DNA of 54,648 bases from Dyella acidisoli (GTDB taxonomy: Bacteria > Pseudomonadota > Gammaproteobacteria > Xanthomonadales > Rhodanobacteraceae). The stretch covers positions 571,213-625,860 of the forward strand of contig NZ_BSOB01000010.1 in NCBI RefSeq assembly GCF_030160295.1, read 5' to 3'. Below the pieces are notes generated by a model. The model had not been told where the DNA came from. It worked only from the letters and a program-made list of their open reading frames with translations, and did no database searches. Below are positions 1 through 11,060 of this stretch, one piece after another. The position numbers and the translations under genes were made by a program. Numbering within the stretch: the first letter of the stretch is position 1; each line of letters starts with the position of its first letter.

Positions 1-1725
1 ACCGGTGGTTACACCGCCTCTGACGAGGTAATACTCGTAAGCACCGGCTTTCAACGGTCCACCCGACAGCGTGAAAGCGTTGGTATCGGTCGTCGCGCCA
101 TGGGTCGCTTCGACAAGTAGAATGCCGTTCGAAGTAATCGCGGCACCTTGCCCACCGATATTGGTGACTTTCAGCGTGGTCGAACCGGTTGCGGTGCCAC
201 CATCCACGATGAGCTTGTCCGAGGATGAATTGTCACCCGCGAGCACGGCATTCAACGCGATGACGCCGTTCTGCCCGACGTAACTGCCGACGGTGAGCGT
301 ATTGCCGACGCCCCTTCCACCACCGATCTGCAGCAGTCCGGCATTCACCAATTTCCCGTGCACGGAAAAACTACCGTTTACGCCGGTTGCAAATGGCGCC
401 ATGGCATTGGCCACTGCGAGTGTGCCGTTGTTCGTCACGTCCCCATTGACGGTGCCATAGCCACCAAACACCGCGCCATCGGCAACGACAACAGCTCCCT
501 TGATCGAAGCATCAGCCGCACTGACATCCCCTACCGCAAGCGTGCCGACATTTACGGCGGTGCCACCGGACCAGGTATTCACACCATCGAGAATAAGCGT
601 ACCCACCCCACTCTTCCCGACGCTGCCACTGCCACTGATCAGGCCGGCATACTTGCCATCGACATCCTGCGCGAATATCAACCGTCCATTGTCTGTCACC
701 GCACCGGGCAAGCTCTGCACATTTGCCTGCAGTGTGCCTGCCGCGTCGATCAACGTCGTGCCGGCATAGCTTGAGTTGGAGCCTCTCAGTACCAGCGTGC
801 CTTGCTGTACTTCAGTAGCCGTGACACCGATGGCATTGAGTGATTGGCTGATTGTCCAGGTGCCATCATCTTGCTTCTTCAGCACCTGAAAATTCTTGAT
901 CACCGGCAACGTGTCGCTACCGCTGCCGTTCAAAGTAATCAAATTATTGCCAGCACCGCCATCAATCTTGCCGCTTTCGGAAGAACCGGTGTAGAGATGC
1001 AGAACATCATCGCCGCCCTTGAAGACCAGATTGCCGATCACCTTGCCGCGATTGGTGAAGTCCACAGAGCCATTACCGCTTTCGCCGATCACGTTCCCCG
1101 ACGCTTGCGAGGTCTGAATAACGCCGCTGGCATTATTGATGACGGTATTGGAGCCTGACGTATTCTGGAACCAGATCGCCGCAGCATTGTCCGCGCGAAT
1201 CGTGCCGTTATTGATGATGGTGTTACCCGAACCCTCCGGATTCACCGCCTCAGCATTGAATTCCGTACCGGATGAGAGCACGGTCGCGCCCTGCTCCACC
1301 GTCAACGTGCTGTTGTTGCGGAAATCGATCGTATTGGCGCCGGTTTTATATCCGCCATTGCCATTTACGGCATCGTTTTGCACCAGTGCACCGGATTGGA
1401 TCAGGATATTCGCGTTATCGGAAAGCGAAATCGCCGTTGCATCGCCCAACACGACCTGTGCATTCGTGCCGACGGTAACCGTGGCACCGGAGGCCGTTGT
1501 CGGCCCCGAACCGATCGTTGTTGTCCATGGCGAAGGCGAATTCGTATCGCACGTCGTGACGTTGTTGGCGGTGATGCAGTTCGCATTGACCTGAGCGGAC
1601 ATCAATGCCACATAGGCAAGCACCGCCATACAGATCGCGGTGCGCCGAGGAACGCCCTTTCGTTTTGCACACCTGCGACTAGCCGAGCCGCTCCAATGCA
1701 GCTGATCTTTGCATTCGCTATACAT
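1..1725 (-). CDS. Autotransporter (type Va) passenger, N-terminal part; C-terminus beyond window
   Basis: The minus strand is open from 1725 to the window edge (575 codons, no stop). After a long basic N-region (RRCAKRKGVPRR) comes a hydrophobic stretch ending near VNA, a plausible signal peptide of about 48 residues. The rest is Gly/Asn/Thr/Val-rich beta-helix repeat sequence typical of pertactin-like passengers, with family phrases such as GYGTVNGDVTNNGTL, GNTLTVGSYVGQNG and, close to the edge, FTLSGGPLKAGAYEYYLV, which usually lies just before the autotransporter barrel. The barrel should therefore lie immediately outside the window. Such proteins are exported to the outer membrane and display or release an adhesin, protease or other passenger; no catalytic motif is visible here, so the function is open. 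ATG at 1725 was preferred over ATG at 1629 because only the longer form has a basic n-region. No strong Shine-Dalgarno is visible. Confidence 0.85.
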   Translation of the reverse strand, partial: MYSECKDQLHWSGSASRRCAKRKGVPRRTAICMAVLAYVALMSAQVNANCITANNVTTCDTNSPSPWTTTIGSGPTTASGATVTVGTNAQVVLGDATAISLSDNANILIQSGALVQNDAVNGNGGYKTGANTIDFRNNSTLTVEQGATVLSSGTEFNAEAVNPEGSGNTIINNGTIRADNAAAIWFQNTSGSNTVINNASGVIQTSQASGNVIGESGNGSVDFTNRGKVIGNLVFKGGDDVLHLYTGSSESGKIDGGAGNNLITLNGSGSDTLPVIKNFQVLKKQDDGTWTISQSLNAIGVTATEVQQGTLVLRGSNSSYAGTTLIDAAGTLQANVQSLPGAVTDNGRLIFAQDVDGKYAGLISGSGSVGKSGVGTLILDGVNTWSGGTAVNVGTLAVGDVSAADASIKGAVVVADGAVFGGYGTVNGDVTNNGTLAVANAMAPFATGVNGSFSVHGKLVNAGLLQIGGGRGVGNTLTVGSYVGQNGVIALNAVLAGDNSSSDKLIVDGGTATGSTTLKVTNIGGQGAAITSNGILLVEATHGATTDTNAFTLSGGPLKAGAYEYYLVRGGVTTG

Positions 1726-2226
1726 GATTTGGAACGTTTCCTAAGCGTGGGAAACAGCCGAAAGTGCGGGCATGCAGATATGCAGCCCGGCCAAGGTCAA
1801 ATCGGAAAACTCCTTAAGCGCTTGTCCAACGTCTCAGCGTGTTCGCATGGCGTCTGAGCAGTCGTCTGACAGCGCCGGAAACAGTGCCTCTACATTTCCC
1901 CATGCAAGCTTGCTGGACGGTCGAAATGTAAGGCGCTGCGTATTACTCAACCATGGGGCGAGATGACCCGATATCTGTCAACGCAGGACAGACGTTCTCA
2001 AAGGTGCGAACCATCACGTCATCAATGAGGAATGGTGCTGTCTATGGAGACTTGCCTAAGCGACATAAGCCATCAGGGCAACACGCCGCTCAGCCCCGCC
2101 GTGCAATAGCCCTTCCGATCCAGTTGGCTGTGCGTCACGCCTACTTCCTCCGAAGACCCTGCCTTTTCCGCCCCTTCGGGTCATCCAAGCTACAATAGCC
2201 GGTTCGCATTCCAGCCCAATCCGCCC
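1726..2226. other. Intergenic region between autotransporter and prfC; no gene seen
   Basis: Five hundred bases between two divergent genes. Short frames are present on both strands but none has recognisable protein character; the minus-strand frame reaching in from prfC is antisense. Small symmetries are visible: the palindrome GCAAGCTTGC near 1905 and TACATTT/AAATGTA arms flanking it. The region should hold the promoters of both flanking genes. Confidence 0.6.
2191..2196 (+). promoter_or_regulatory. Possible -10 element for prfC
   Basis: TACAAT, five of six matches to the sigma-70 -10 consensus, lies about 30 bases before the prfC ATG. There is no convincing -35 hexamer 16-18 bases upstream, so this is only a candidate. 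Confidence 0.3.
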
Positions 2227-3828
<1,602 letters not shown>

Positions 3829-3861
3829 CGTCCAAGGCGTCGCCTTCACACAGCCCTCACC

Positions 3862-3887
3862 TTCGCCGGGCAGTACCGTCCGGCGAA
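3862..3887 (+). terminator. Hairpin after prfC
   Basis: TTCGCCGG and CCGGCGAA form a perfect 8-bp stem with a 10-base loop, 34 bases after the prfC stop. No U-tract follows, so it may be an intrinsic terminator of modest strength or an mRNA-stabilising hairpin. Confidence 0.5.
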
Positions 3888-3974
3888 ACATCTCGCTAAT
3901 CTGATTGCTAAGGGGAGCCGCTGTCCGGACCACCGGGCACGGCATGTCCAACTGCCAATACAGCGGGATTTCGC

Positions 3975-6900
3975 ATGGTCAGCTCCAACGTGACGCCGGC
4001 TCCAAGGAAGTATGGCTGGTTGGCCAACCTACCCATCCGCTACAAGATCGTCCTCGCGATAGGCCTGTTGCTCGGCCTGTTTCTGCTAAACAGCCTGATC
4101 AACGTCATCTCGCAGAACCGGCAGTCGGAGACGCGCCAGTGGGCGGACCACACGTACCGGGTGCTGATCCAGATCGCGGACATGCAACACACCGCCTTGG
4201 CTGGCCAGATCGGATTGCGCGGATACTTCCTGAAATCCCACGATCCCAAGGAACTGGCGCGCGCCAAGACCAGCAATACGACGTTCCTGGTGCAACTCGC
4301 CGAGCTGAAACAGCTTACGTCTGACAACCCGCTGCAAGAGACTCGCATCGATCACATCCAGGCCATGGCCTTGCAGTGGGATCGCGAAATGCGAGCCTTG
4401 GTGCTGGAGCCGGCTGCCGCACTCAAGTCTGACGATCCGCAGTTGACCGCACAGATAACCGCCATCGAGACCAACTATCTGGCGCATCGCACCGCACATG
4501 TAGAGGACTACATGGCCGTGCTGGACCAAATGAGCGAAACCGAGCGCCAGTTGCTCGTTACACGCATTCAAAGCGTGGACCGCCTGCTGAAAGAAACGCT
4601 CTACATCAACATCACCAGCGCACTGATCGGCCTGGCTCTGGGGTTGATGGTGATCTCGCTCACCTCGCGCATGGTCGCGCGCCCGATTCGCCGATTGGGC
4701 GAATCGATGACCCGACTAGCCAATCACGATCACACGATCCTGATCCGCGGCGTCGAACGTAAAGACGAAATCGGCGAAATTTCGCGTGCGCTGCAAGTAT
4801 TCAAGCAGATGGTGATCGAATCGCACGCGCAGGCAAAGTTGAAAAACGATACCGCGGCGATCTCCGTCAGCCTGCAGGCCGCCACGAATCACCGCGAATT
4901 CGCCGAGCGACTGGTGAACCAGCTTGCGCCGCTGATCCAGGCGGGCGTCGCGCTGTTTTATGGCTTTGACGAATCGCGCCAGCGTCTCGATCTGCTGGGT
5001 AGCTACGGCCTGCGCCTGCAGAACAGCCCCGATGCCTACATGCCAGGTGAGGGCTTGGTCGGCCAGGTCGCGTCGGCACGGCATCCCATCGTGCTGGAAG
5101 ATGTGCCGCACAACTATTTCCGCATCGATTCCGGCAGCGGTCAGGCGCTACCGCGTCATCTGACCATTCTGCCTCTACTGGTGCGCAACCAGCTTGTGGG
5201 CGTGCTGGAATTCGCCGCGTTCGCCGCACCGACATCGCATCACGAGCAGTTGCTGGACGAACTGCTCCCGCTCGCAGCGCTCACACTGGAAAACCTCAAT
5301 CGCTCAGTGAATACGGAGCAGCTGCTCGAACAGACACGCGAGCAAACCGATGAGTTGCGCATCACCGCCGTCACCATGCGCCAGCAGCAGGAAGCACTGC
5401 GCTCGGCCAACGACACTTTGCACGCCAAGACCATCGAGCTGGAGGAACAATCCCAGCGCCTGCTGGCTTCCGAGGAAGAGCTACGCGTGCAGGCCGACGA
5501 ACTGCAGGCTTCCAACGAAGAGCTGCGGATGATGACCGACACGCTGCGCGAGCAGAAGCATCAGGTGGAAGCGCTGCAGAAGGACACCGAACAGAAGGCG
5601 GAAGAGCTGGCGCGCGCCAGCCAGTACAAGAGCGAATTCCTCGCCAACATGTCGCATGAGTTGCGCACACCGCTGAACAGCCTGCTGATCCTATCGCGGA
5701 GCCTGGGCGACAACCGCGATGGCAATCTGAATGGCGAACAGGTGGAATCGGCGCGCATCATCCACGATGCGGGGTCGAGTTTGCTGCGTCTCATCAACGA
5801 TATTCTCGACCTTTCCAAGATCGAAGCGGGCAAGATGGAGTTGTCGCTCTCCGATTATCCAGTGCAGAACCTCGCACGCAGCCTGCGGCGCAACTTCGAC
5901 CACGTCGCACGCGACAAGCACCTCGACTACGAGGTAACGCTGGAAGATGGCCTGCCGGAAAGCATGCACACGGACCCCACCCGGCTGGAACAGATCGTCA
6001 ACAACCTGCTGGCTAACGCCTTCAAATTCACAACCAAAGGCGGAGTCCGCGTACGTATCAGCCGGCCGGCGGAAGATCTGTCCATTCCCGAATCGTTGGG
6101 CAAGCAGCAGCCGCTGTCGATCAGCGTGAAAGACAGCGGTATCGGCATTCCCGCCGACAAACTGGAACGCATCTTCAATGCGTTCGAGCAGGCCGACAAC
6201 AGCACCAGCCGTCAATTCGGTGGCACTGGACTTGGGTTGAGCATTTCGCGTCGCATGGCTGCACTGCTGGGTGGCGACATCGTGCTGCGCAGCGAAGTCG
6301 GGCAAGGGAGTGAATTCGTACTGCTGCTGCCAGAACGCAGCAGTGAAGTGACTGCGACTACCGCTTCGTCAGCATCCAGCCCTGCACCTCCGCCGCGCCT
6401 TGCCCGCCGCGCTGCACCGCCGACCGAAGGCATGAGCGATGACCGCGAGCGCATTGAACCCGGCGACAGCGTGATCCTTATCGTGGAAGATGATCCGGCG
6501 TTCGCGCATATCCTGGCGGAAATGGTGCGGCAGAAGGGCCATCGCATGCTGCACGCGCCTAACGGAGAAGCCGGCCTGGAACTGGCGAGCCGCTATCGCC
6601 CGATCGGTATCCTGCTCGACGTGATGCTGCCGGGCATGGACGGCTGGACGGTGATCGAGCGCCTCAAGGCCGACCCTTCCACCCGGCACATTCCCGTGCA
6701 TTTCCTCACTGCCACCGACGACACCGGACGCGGACGCGAATTGGGTGCGGTCGGTTTTCTCACCAAGCCGGTCACGCGCGAAGCCATCAACGAAGCGTTC
6801 GAGCGCCTGATGCATTTCGCCAAAGGTCGTACACGGCATTTGCTGGTGGTGGACGACGATGCCAATGCGCGTAGCGCCGTGCGCACACTGCTGAGCCAGG

Positions 6901-7616
6901 ACGACGTCGCGATCGATGACGCGGGTTCCGCCGAAGAGGCGTTACAGAAAATCGCTGTCACCGGCTACGACTGCATCGTGCTCGACCTCGGCTTGCCAGG
7001 GATGTCCGGCATGGATCTACTGGAGAAGCTGGCCGCAGGCGGCAGCATTCCGCCCGTGGTGGTGTATTCCGGCCGCGAACTGAGCCGCGAGGAAAATCTG
7101 CGCATTCGCCAGTACACCGACAGCATCGTCATCAAGGGTGCGCGCTCTCCGGAACGCCTGATGGATGAAGTAAGCCTGTTCCTGCACAGCATCCGCGAGA
7201 CCAAACAGGGAACCGCCGTACCAACCGCCAGCCACGACGGCTTGCGCGGACATCACGTGCTGCTCGTGGACGATGATATGCGCAACCTGTTCGCGCTCTC
7301 CAAGGTGCTGCGCGACTGGGGGATGCAAGTGAGCATGGCGCAGGACGGGCAAAAATCATTGCAGGTGCTCGCCGAGAATCCGCAAGTGGAACTGGTGTTG
7401 ATGGACATCATGATGCCGGGCATGGACGGTTATGAAGCCACGCGCGCCATCCGCGAGCAGCCGAACCTTGCCAAGCTGCCAATCATTGCATTGACCGCCA
7501 AGGCCATGCGCGGTGACCGCGAGCGCTGCCTGGAAGCAGGCGCTAACGATTACCTGTCCAAGCCGATCGATGTGGACAAACTCGCATCGCTGATGCGCAT
7601 GTGGCTGCGCGACTGA
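3975..7616 (+). CDS. CHASE3-type hybrid sensor histidine kinase with GAF and three receiver domains
   Basis: 1213-residue inner-membrane sensor. A transmembrane segment near residues 22-46 and a second near 207-233 enclose a helical periplasmic CHASE3-like domain. A HAMP linker (about 233-286), a GAF domain (about 300-450) and a Glu/Gln-rich coiled coil (about 455-545) follow. The HisKA H-box SHELRTP carries the phospho-acceptor His561; the HATPase has the N-box LEQIVNNLLANAFKFT, DSGIGIP and GGTGLGLSIS. Three C-terminal receivers have predicted phospho-Asp 882, 1004 and 1144; the middle one is the most divergent. The product should autophosphorylate and pass phosphate through its receivers, possibly to the receiver-GGDEF protein encoded three genes downstream. 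GGGA lies seven bases before the chosen ATG. It is the first gene of a tightly overlapping signalling operon. The signal sensed is not evident. Confidence 0.93.
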   Translation: MVSSNVTPAPRKYGWLANLPIRYKIVLAIGLLLGLFLLNSLINVISQNRQSETRQWADHTYRVLIQIADMQHTALAGQIGLRGYFLKSHDPKELARAKTSNTTFLVQLAELKQLTSDNPLQETRIDHIQAMALQWDREMRALVLEPAAALKSDDPQLTAQITAIETNYLAHRTAHVEDYMAVLDQMSETERQLLVTRIQSVDRLLKETLYINITSALIGLALGLMVISLTSRMVARPIRRLGESMTRLANHDHTILIRGVERKDEIGEISRALQVFKQMVIESHAQAKLKNDTAAISVSLQAATNHREFAERLVNQLAPLIQAGVALFYGFDESRQRLDLLGSYGLRLQNSPDAYMPGEGLVGQVASARHPIVLEDVPHNYFRIDSGSGQALPRHLTILPLLVRNQLVGVLEFAAFAAPTSHHEQLLDELLPLAALTLENLNRSVNTEQLLEQTREQTDELRITAVTMRQQQEALRSANDTLHAKTIELEEQSQRLLASEEELRVQADELQASNEELRMMTDTLREQKHQVEALQKDTEQKAEELARASQYKSEFLANMSHELRTPLNSLLILSRSLGDNRDGNLNGEQVESARIIHDAGSSLLRLINDILDLSKIEAGKMELSLSDYPVQNLARSLRRNFDHVARDKHLDYEVTLEDGLPESMHTDPTRLEQIVNNLLANAFKFTTKGGVRVRISRPAEDLSIPESLGKQQPLSISVKDSGIGIPADKLERIFNAFEQADNSTSRQFGGTGLGLSISRRMAALLGGDIVLRSEVGQGSEFVLLLPERSSEVTATTASSASSPAPPPRLARRAAPPTEGMSDDRERIEPGDSVILIVEDDPAFAHILAEMVRQKGHRMLHAPNGEAGLELASRYRPIGILLDVMLPGMDGWTVIERLKADPSTRHIPVHFLTATDDTGRGRELGAVGFLTKPVTREAINEAFERLMHFAKGRTRHLLVVDDDANARSAVRTLLSQDDVAIDDAGSAEEALQKIAVTGYDCIVLDLGLPGMSGMDLLEKLAAGGSIPPVVVYSGRELSREENLRIRQYTDSIVIKGARSPERLMDEVSLFLHSIRETKQGTAVPTASHDGLRGHHVLLVDDDMRNLFALSKVLRDWGMQVSMAQDGQKSLQVLAENPQVELVLMDIMMPGMDGYEATRAIREQPNLAKLPIIALTAKAMRGDRERCLEAGANDYLSKPIDVDKLASLMRMWLRD

Positions 7617-7618
7617 CC

Positions 7619-8479
7619 ATGAACGATATCAAGGTGGACGCGCCGGAGCTGGACAGTATCGAACTGGATCTGTTCGTGCAGGCGCTGCAGAAACGTCATG
7701 GTTATGATTTCAGCGAATATGCACCTGCGTCGCTGAAGCGGCGTTTGCGCCTTCTCGCCGACCAGCTTCACTGCAAGACCATCACCGGCTTGACCGAGCG
7801 CGTACTCCACGAACCGCAATTGCTGCCAAACGTGCTGGAAGGGCTTACCGTCCCCACGTCGGAAATGTTCCGCGATCCCGCCGTGTTCCGCACGCTGCGT
7901 GAAAAAGTGTTTCCACTGCTGGCCTCGTATCCGCTCATCAACATCTGGCAGGCCGGCTGTGCGCATGGCCAAGAGGTGTACTCGCTGGCGATCCTGCTGG
8001 AGGAAGCCGGGCTTTATGATCGCTCACAAATTTTTGCCACCGATCTCAGCGATCGCGCGTTGCAACGCGCCAGCGAAGGCATCTATTCGGTGAAAGATGC
8101 CCAGCAGTGGTCGCGCAACTACCAGGCTGCCGGCGGCACCCATTCACTGGCCGATTACTGCAGCGCGGGCTACAAGCTCATCAAGCTCAATCAGCGCCTG
8201 CGCCGGCATGTAACGTTTGCCCTGCATAACCTCGCCATCGACGGCGTCTTTTGCGAAGCGCATCTGATCCTGTGCCGCAACGTATTGATCTATTTTTCCG
8301 ATCCATTACAGGACCGTGCGCTGGCGCTGTTCCGCGACAGCCTGGTCCGCGGCGGCTTTCTATGCCTTGGATTGCGGGAAAACCTCAACCCATCCCATGC
8401 AGCGCAGGATTTTTCGCCATTCATTGAATCGGCACGCATCTATCGGCTGCCTACTCAGGCAGAAGGCGCACACGCGTGA
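7619..8479 (+). CDS. CheR-type protein-glutamate O-methyltransferase
   Basis: 286-residue SAM-dependent methyltransferase of the CheR family. The N-terminal all-helical CheR_N region (about residues 15-70, including FSEYAPASLKRRL) precedes the Rossmann domain with the SAM motif WQAGCAHGQEVYSLA and the late motif LILCRNVLIYF. It lacks the TPR or PAS extensions found in some relatives. The ATG at 7619 lies two bases after the kinase stop; a frame-compatible start at 7601 would overlap the kinase by 16 bases and is less likely. Paired with a CheB-type esterase and a hybrid kinase, it probably belongs to a non-chemotaxis signalling module, because no MCP, CheW or CheA is nearby. The methylated target may be the kinase itself, but that is inference. 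Confidence 0.92.
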   Translation: MNDIKVDAPELDSIELDLFVQALQKRHGYDFSEYAPASLKRRLRLLADQLHCKTITGLTERVLHEPQLLPNVLEGLTVPTSEMFRDPAVFRTLREKVFPLLASYPLINIWQAGCAHGQEVYSLAILLEEAGLYDRSQIFATDLSDRALQRASEGIYSVKDAQQWSRNYQAAGGTHSLADYCSAGYKLIKLNQRLRRHVTFALHNLAIDGVFCEAHLILCRNVLIYFSDPLQDRALALFRDSLVRGGFLCLGLRENLNPSHAAQDFSPFIESARIYRLPTQAEGAHA

Positions 8480-9045
8480 GTACGCCTGCCGCGATCGCAA
8501 TCGGTTGCTCGGCCGGCGGCGTGGATGCGCTCAAGGCCGTGCTCGGCGGCCTGGATGCGAAGCTCTCGCAAGCCATCCTGGTCTGCCTGCATAGCCGTTC
8601 CGACACCGTGGACATGCTATGCCAAGTGCTAAAGCGCATTTCAGCCTTGCCGGTCGTCGAAGCGATTGAACGCGATGCGGTGCAATCGGGTGTCATCCAT
8701 CTCGCGCCGCCGGGCTACCATCTGCTGGTGGAAAGCGACCTGCATTTCGCCCTGTCCATCGACCCGCGCGTGAATCATGCACGACCCTCCATCGATGTGC
8801 TGTTCTATTCCGTCGCCGAAGTGTGGCGCGATGCGCTCATCGGTGTGATTCTCACCGGCGCCAACGCCGACGGTGCTGCGGGTTTGCGACGCATTCGCCA
8901 GCTTGGCGGCGTCGCCGTGGTGCAATCTCCCTCGGACGCCGAGGCAACCGCTATGCCGCAAGCGGCACTGGAGGTTGCCGGTGCGGATTACTGCGTGCCC
9001 CTTTCGGATATCGCCCCTCTGCTCAACCGACTCTGCCTGGCATGA
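8476..9045 (+). CDS. CheB-type methylesterase, catalytic domain only
   Basis: 189-residue CheB methylesterase domain without the usual N-terminal receiver. It begins AIGCSAGGVDAL with the nucleophile serine, then VCLHSRSD with the catalytic histidine, and carries GVILTGANADGAAGL, which corresponds to the family GMG-x-DGA motif with the catalytic Asp. The substrate would be methyl-glutamate on the protein modified by the preceding CheR-type enzyme. It starts with GTG and overlaps the upstream stop by four bases (GTGA), a sign of translational coupling. Because the receiver is missing, its activity is not controlled by phosphorylation in the same chain as in chemotaxis CheB. Confidence 0.92.
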   Translation: MSTPAAIAIGCSAGGVDALKAVLGGLDAKLSQAILVCLHSRSDTVDMLCQVLKRISALPVVEAIERDAVQSGVIHLAPPGYHLLVESDLHFALSIDPRVNHARPSIDVLFYSVAEVWRDALIGVILTGANADGAAGLRRIRQLGGVAVVQSPSDAEATAMPQAALEVAGADYCVPLSDIAPLLNRLCLA

Positions 9046-10040
9046 ATACTCACGTTCCCAAAATCCTGGTCGTCGATGACACACACGCCAATCTCGTCGC
9101 CATGCGTCATTTGCTGGCCGACAGCGGTGCCGAGTTGGTGGAAGCCAGCAGCGGCAACGAGGCGCTCTCCCGCTGCCTGGATCAGCAATTCGCGCTGATC
9201 CTGCTCGATGTGAACATGCCCGATATGGACGGTTTCGAAGTAGCGCAGCTGCTTGGCGAAACCGAGCATTTGCACGACACACCGGTGATTTTTGTCACCG
9301 CCGCGTACGCCGATGACATCAATCGCCTGAAAGGCTATCGCTCCGGCGCGGTGGATTACATTGCCAAGCCGATCAACGATGCCATTCTGAAATCGAAGGT
9401 GCGTGTTTTCCTGGAACTGCATAACGCACGCATGCAACTGCAGCAGACGCTGGAAGAGCTGTCCGATCGCAATCGGCAGTTGCAAGCGGAAATCGCCGAG
9501 CGTCAACGTATCGAGGCACAAGTACGCCACCAGGCTACCCATGACATGCTGACCGGGTTGCCCAATCGCGTGCTGTTCCACGACCGTCTGCGCGCAGCGG
9601 TGCAATACAGCATGGTGCATGGCGTTCCCTTTGCACTCGCCCTGGTGGATATCGACGGTTTCAAGGGAGTGAACGACACCTACGGCCACCCTGCGGGGGA
9701 CGCGTTGCTGCAAGCCATTTCTTCGCGGCTGGCGCAGCATGTGCGCACCAATGACACGGCTGCGCGCCTGGGCGGCGACGAGTTCGCGGTGATCTTCCGC
9801 GATGCCGGCGATGTTGCGCCACTGCTGCAGCGCTGCCAGGACATCTGCAACATATTGGCGCAGCCCTATCCGCTGCAGGGTGAGCACGGCGCCTTCCTCG
9901 CGCGCGTAAGCGCCAGCATCGGCATCGCGGTGTGGAATGAGCAGATCGATTCGGATGAGGCGTTGATCCAGGCCGCCGATCGCGCGATGTATCAGGTCAA
10001 AGACCACGGCAAGAACGGCTGCGCACTAGCTGCCATGTGA
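9042..10040 (+). CDS. Response regulator diguanylate cyclase (REC-GGDEF)
   Basis: 332 residues. The receiver (about 7-122) has the acidic pair D12/D13, phospho-Asp56 in LLDVNMPDMDG and Lys109 in YIAKP. A coiled coil (about 125-165) leads to a GGDEF domain with an intact GGDEF at 244-248. RTND at 235-238 sits five residues before it and matches the RxxD inhibitory I-site, so the enzyme should make cyclic di-GMP with product feedback. The ATG overlaps the CheB stop (ATGA), so the frame-compatible start far upstream at 8823 was rejected. This is the probable output of the operon: phosphorelay from the hybrid kinase turned into c-di-GMP. Confidence 0.95.
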   Translation: MNTHVPKILVVDDTHANLVAMRHLLADSGAELVEASSGNEALSRCLDQQFALILLDVNMPDMDGFEVAQLLGETEHLHDTPVIFVTAAYADDINRLKGYRSGAVDYIAKPINDAILKSKVRVFLELHNARMQLQQTLEELSDRNRQLQAEIAERQRIEAQVRHQATHDMLTGLPNRVLFHDRLRAAVQYSMVHGVPFALALVDIDGFKGVNDTYGHPAGDALLQAISSRLAQHVRTNDTAARLGGDEFAVIFRDAGDVAPLLQRCQDICNILAQPYPLQGEHGAFLARVSASIGIAVWNEQIDSDEALIQAADRAMYQVKDHGKNGCALAAM

Positions 10041-10127
10041 TCTGGCATCTGTCGCGTGACCTGTGGCACTACGCCTGCTCGAAACCTGCACATAGCCTAA
10101 CAGTCGCTAATTACAGGGGGAGTCTAC

Positions 10128-11060
10128 ATGTCGTCCAACATTGCTTTTCGCACACCGGAAGCTGCGTCTGCATGGCAGCGCTGGCTGGTGTATTCGCCGG
10201 TGGCGCGCATCATCATTTTTGCTGCGCTGGCATTCGGCGTAGGCTTCGCCGTGCATAACGTTCTGCGGACGGTGGGTTGGATGGCCAAGACAGCGACGCC
10301 GCTGCAACACGCGCTGGCGGGGCTGTCGATAGAACTTTCGGCCACCGTCGTCGCTTACGCGATTCTGGTGTTGTTGATCGAACGAAGGTCTCTGCGCGAA
10401 TTGTCCTTGCGCACCCTGCCCACGTATGGCGTTGGTGGCCTGATCGCCGGCTTTCTGATCTTCAGCACGGTAGTGGGCGTGCTGTGGCTGTGCGGCAGCT
10501 ATCACGTGCTCGGCGTCAATGCGCATGTGGATTGGCTGCCTGCGGTACTCGTCGCGGGCGTCGGCGCCGGTATCGGCGAAGAAATCGTGACGCGCGGCGT
10601 GCTGTTCCGCATCACTGAGGAAGGGCTCGGCACGTGGTGGGCGCTGGCCATTTCCGCGGTGTTCTTCGGCGGCGCACATATTTTCAATCCTGGCGCTACG
10701 CTGTGGAGCTCGCTGGCTATCACGATCGAAGCAGGTATCCTGTTCGCGCTGCTTTTTCATGTCACGCGCGCGCTGTGGGCATGCATCGGCCTGCATGCAG
10801 CCTGGAACATTACCCAGGGCACGATCTATGGCATTCCTGTATCGGGTACCGATGCAAAGGGCTGGCTGACGTCATCCCGCACGGGTCCGGATTGGCTGAG
10901 TGGTGGCGTGTTCGGCGCGGAAGCCTCGGTGGTGGCCATCACCGTGTGCACCTTGGTTTCGGTAGTGCTACTGATGATTGCCTTGCGGCGCCAGAGCTTC
11001 GTGCGGCCGCGCTGGTCACGCCGCTCTAAGGTCTCTTACGAAGCGACACCCACATCGTAA
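10128..11060 (+). CDS. CPBP family intramembrane metalloprotease
   Basis: 310-residue polytopic membrane protein. The CPBP/Abi signature is visible in order: GEEIVTR (EExxxR) near residue 150, FFGGAH (FxxxH) near 183 and HAAWN near 225, the residues that bind metal in Rce1-like proteases. Hydrophobic segments at about 28-48, 65-85, 102-122, 140-158 and 170-280 fit multiple membrane passes. A strong Shine-Dalgarno (AGGGGGAG) precedes the ATG. Bacterial members have been linked to peptide maturation, bacteriocin self-immunity and membrane protein processing, but nothing nearby points to a substrate. Its 3' end overlaps the convergent thioesterase-like gene by 35 bases. Confidence 0.9.
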   Translation: MSSNIAFRTPEAASAWQRWLVYSPVARIIIFAALAFGVGFAVHNVLRTVGWMAKTATPLQHALAGLSIELSATVVAYAILVLLIERRSLRELSLRTLPTYGVGGLIAGFLIFSTVVGVLWLCGSYHVLGVNAHVDWLPAVLVAGVGAGIGEEIVTRGVLFRITEEGLGTWWALAISAVFFGGAHIFNPGATLWSSLAITIEAGILFALLFHVTRALWACIGLHAAWNITQGTIYGIPVSGTDAKGWLTSSRTGPDWLSGGVFGAEASVVAITVCTLVSVVLLMIALRRQSFVRPRWSRRSKVSYEATPTS

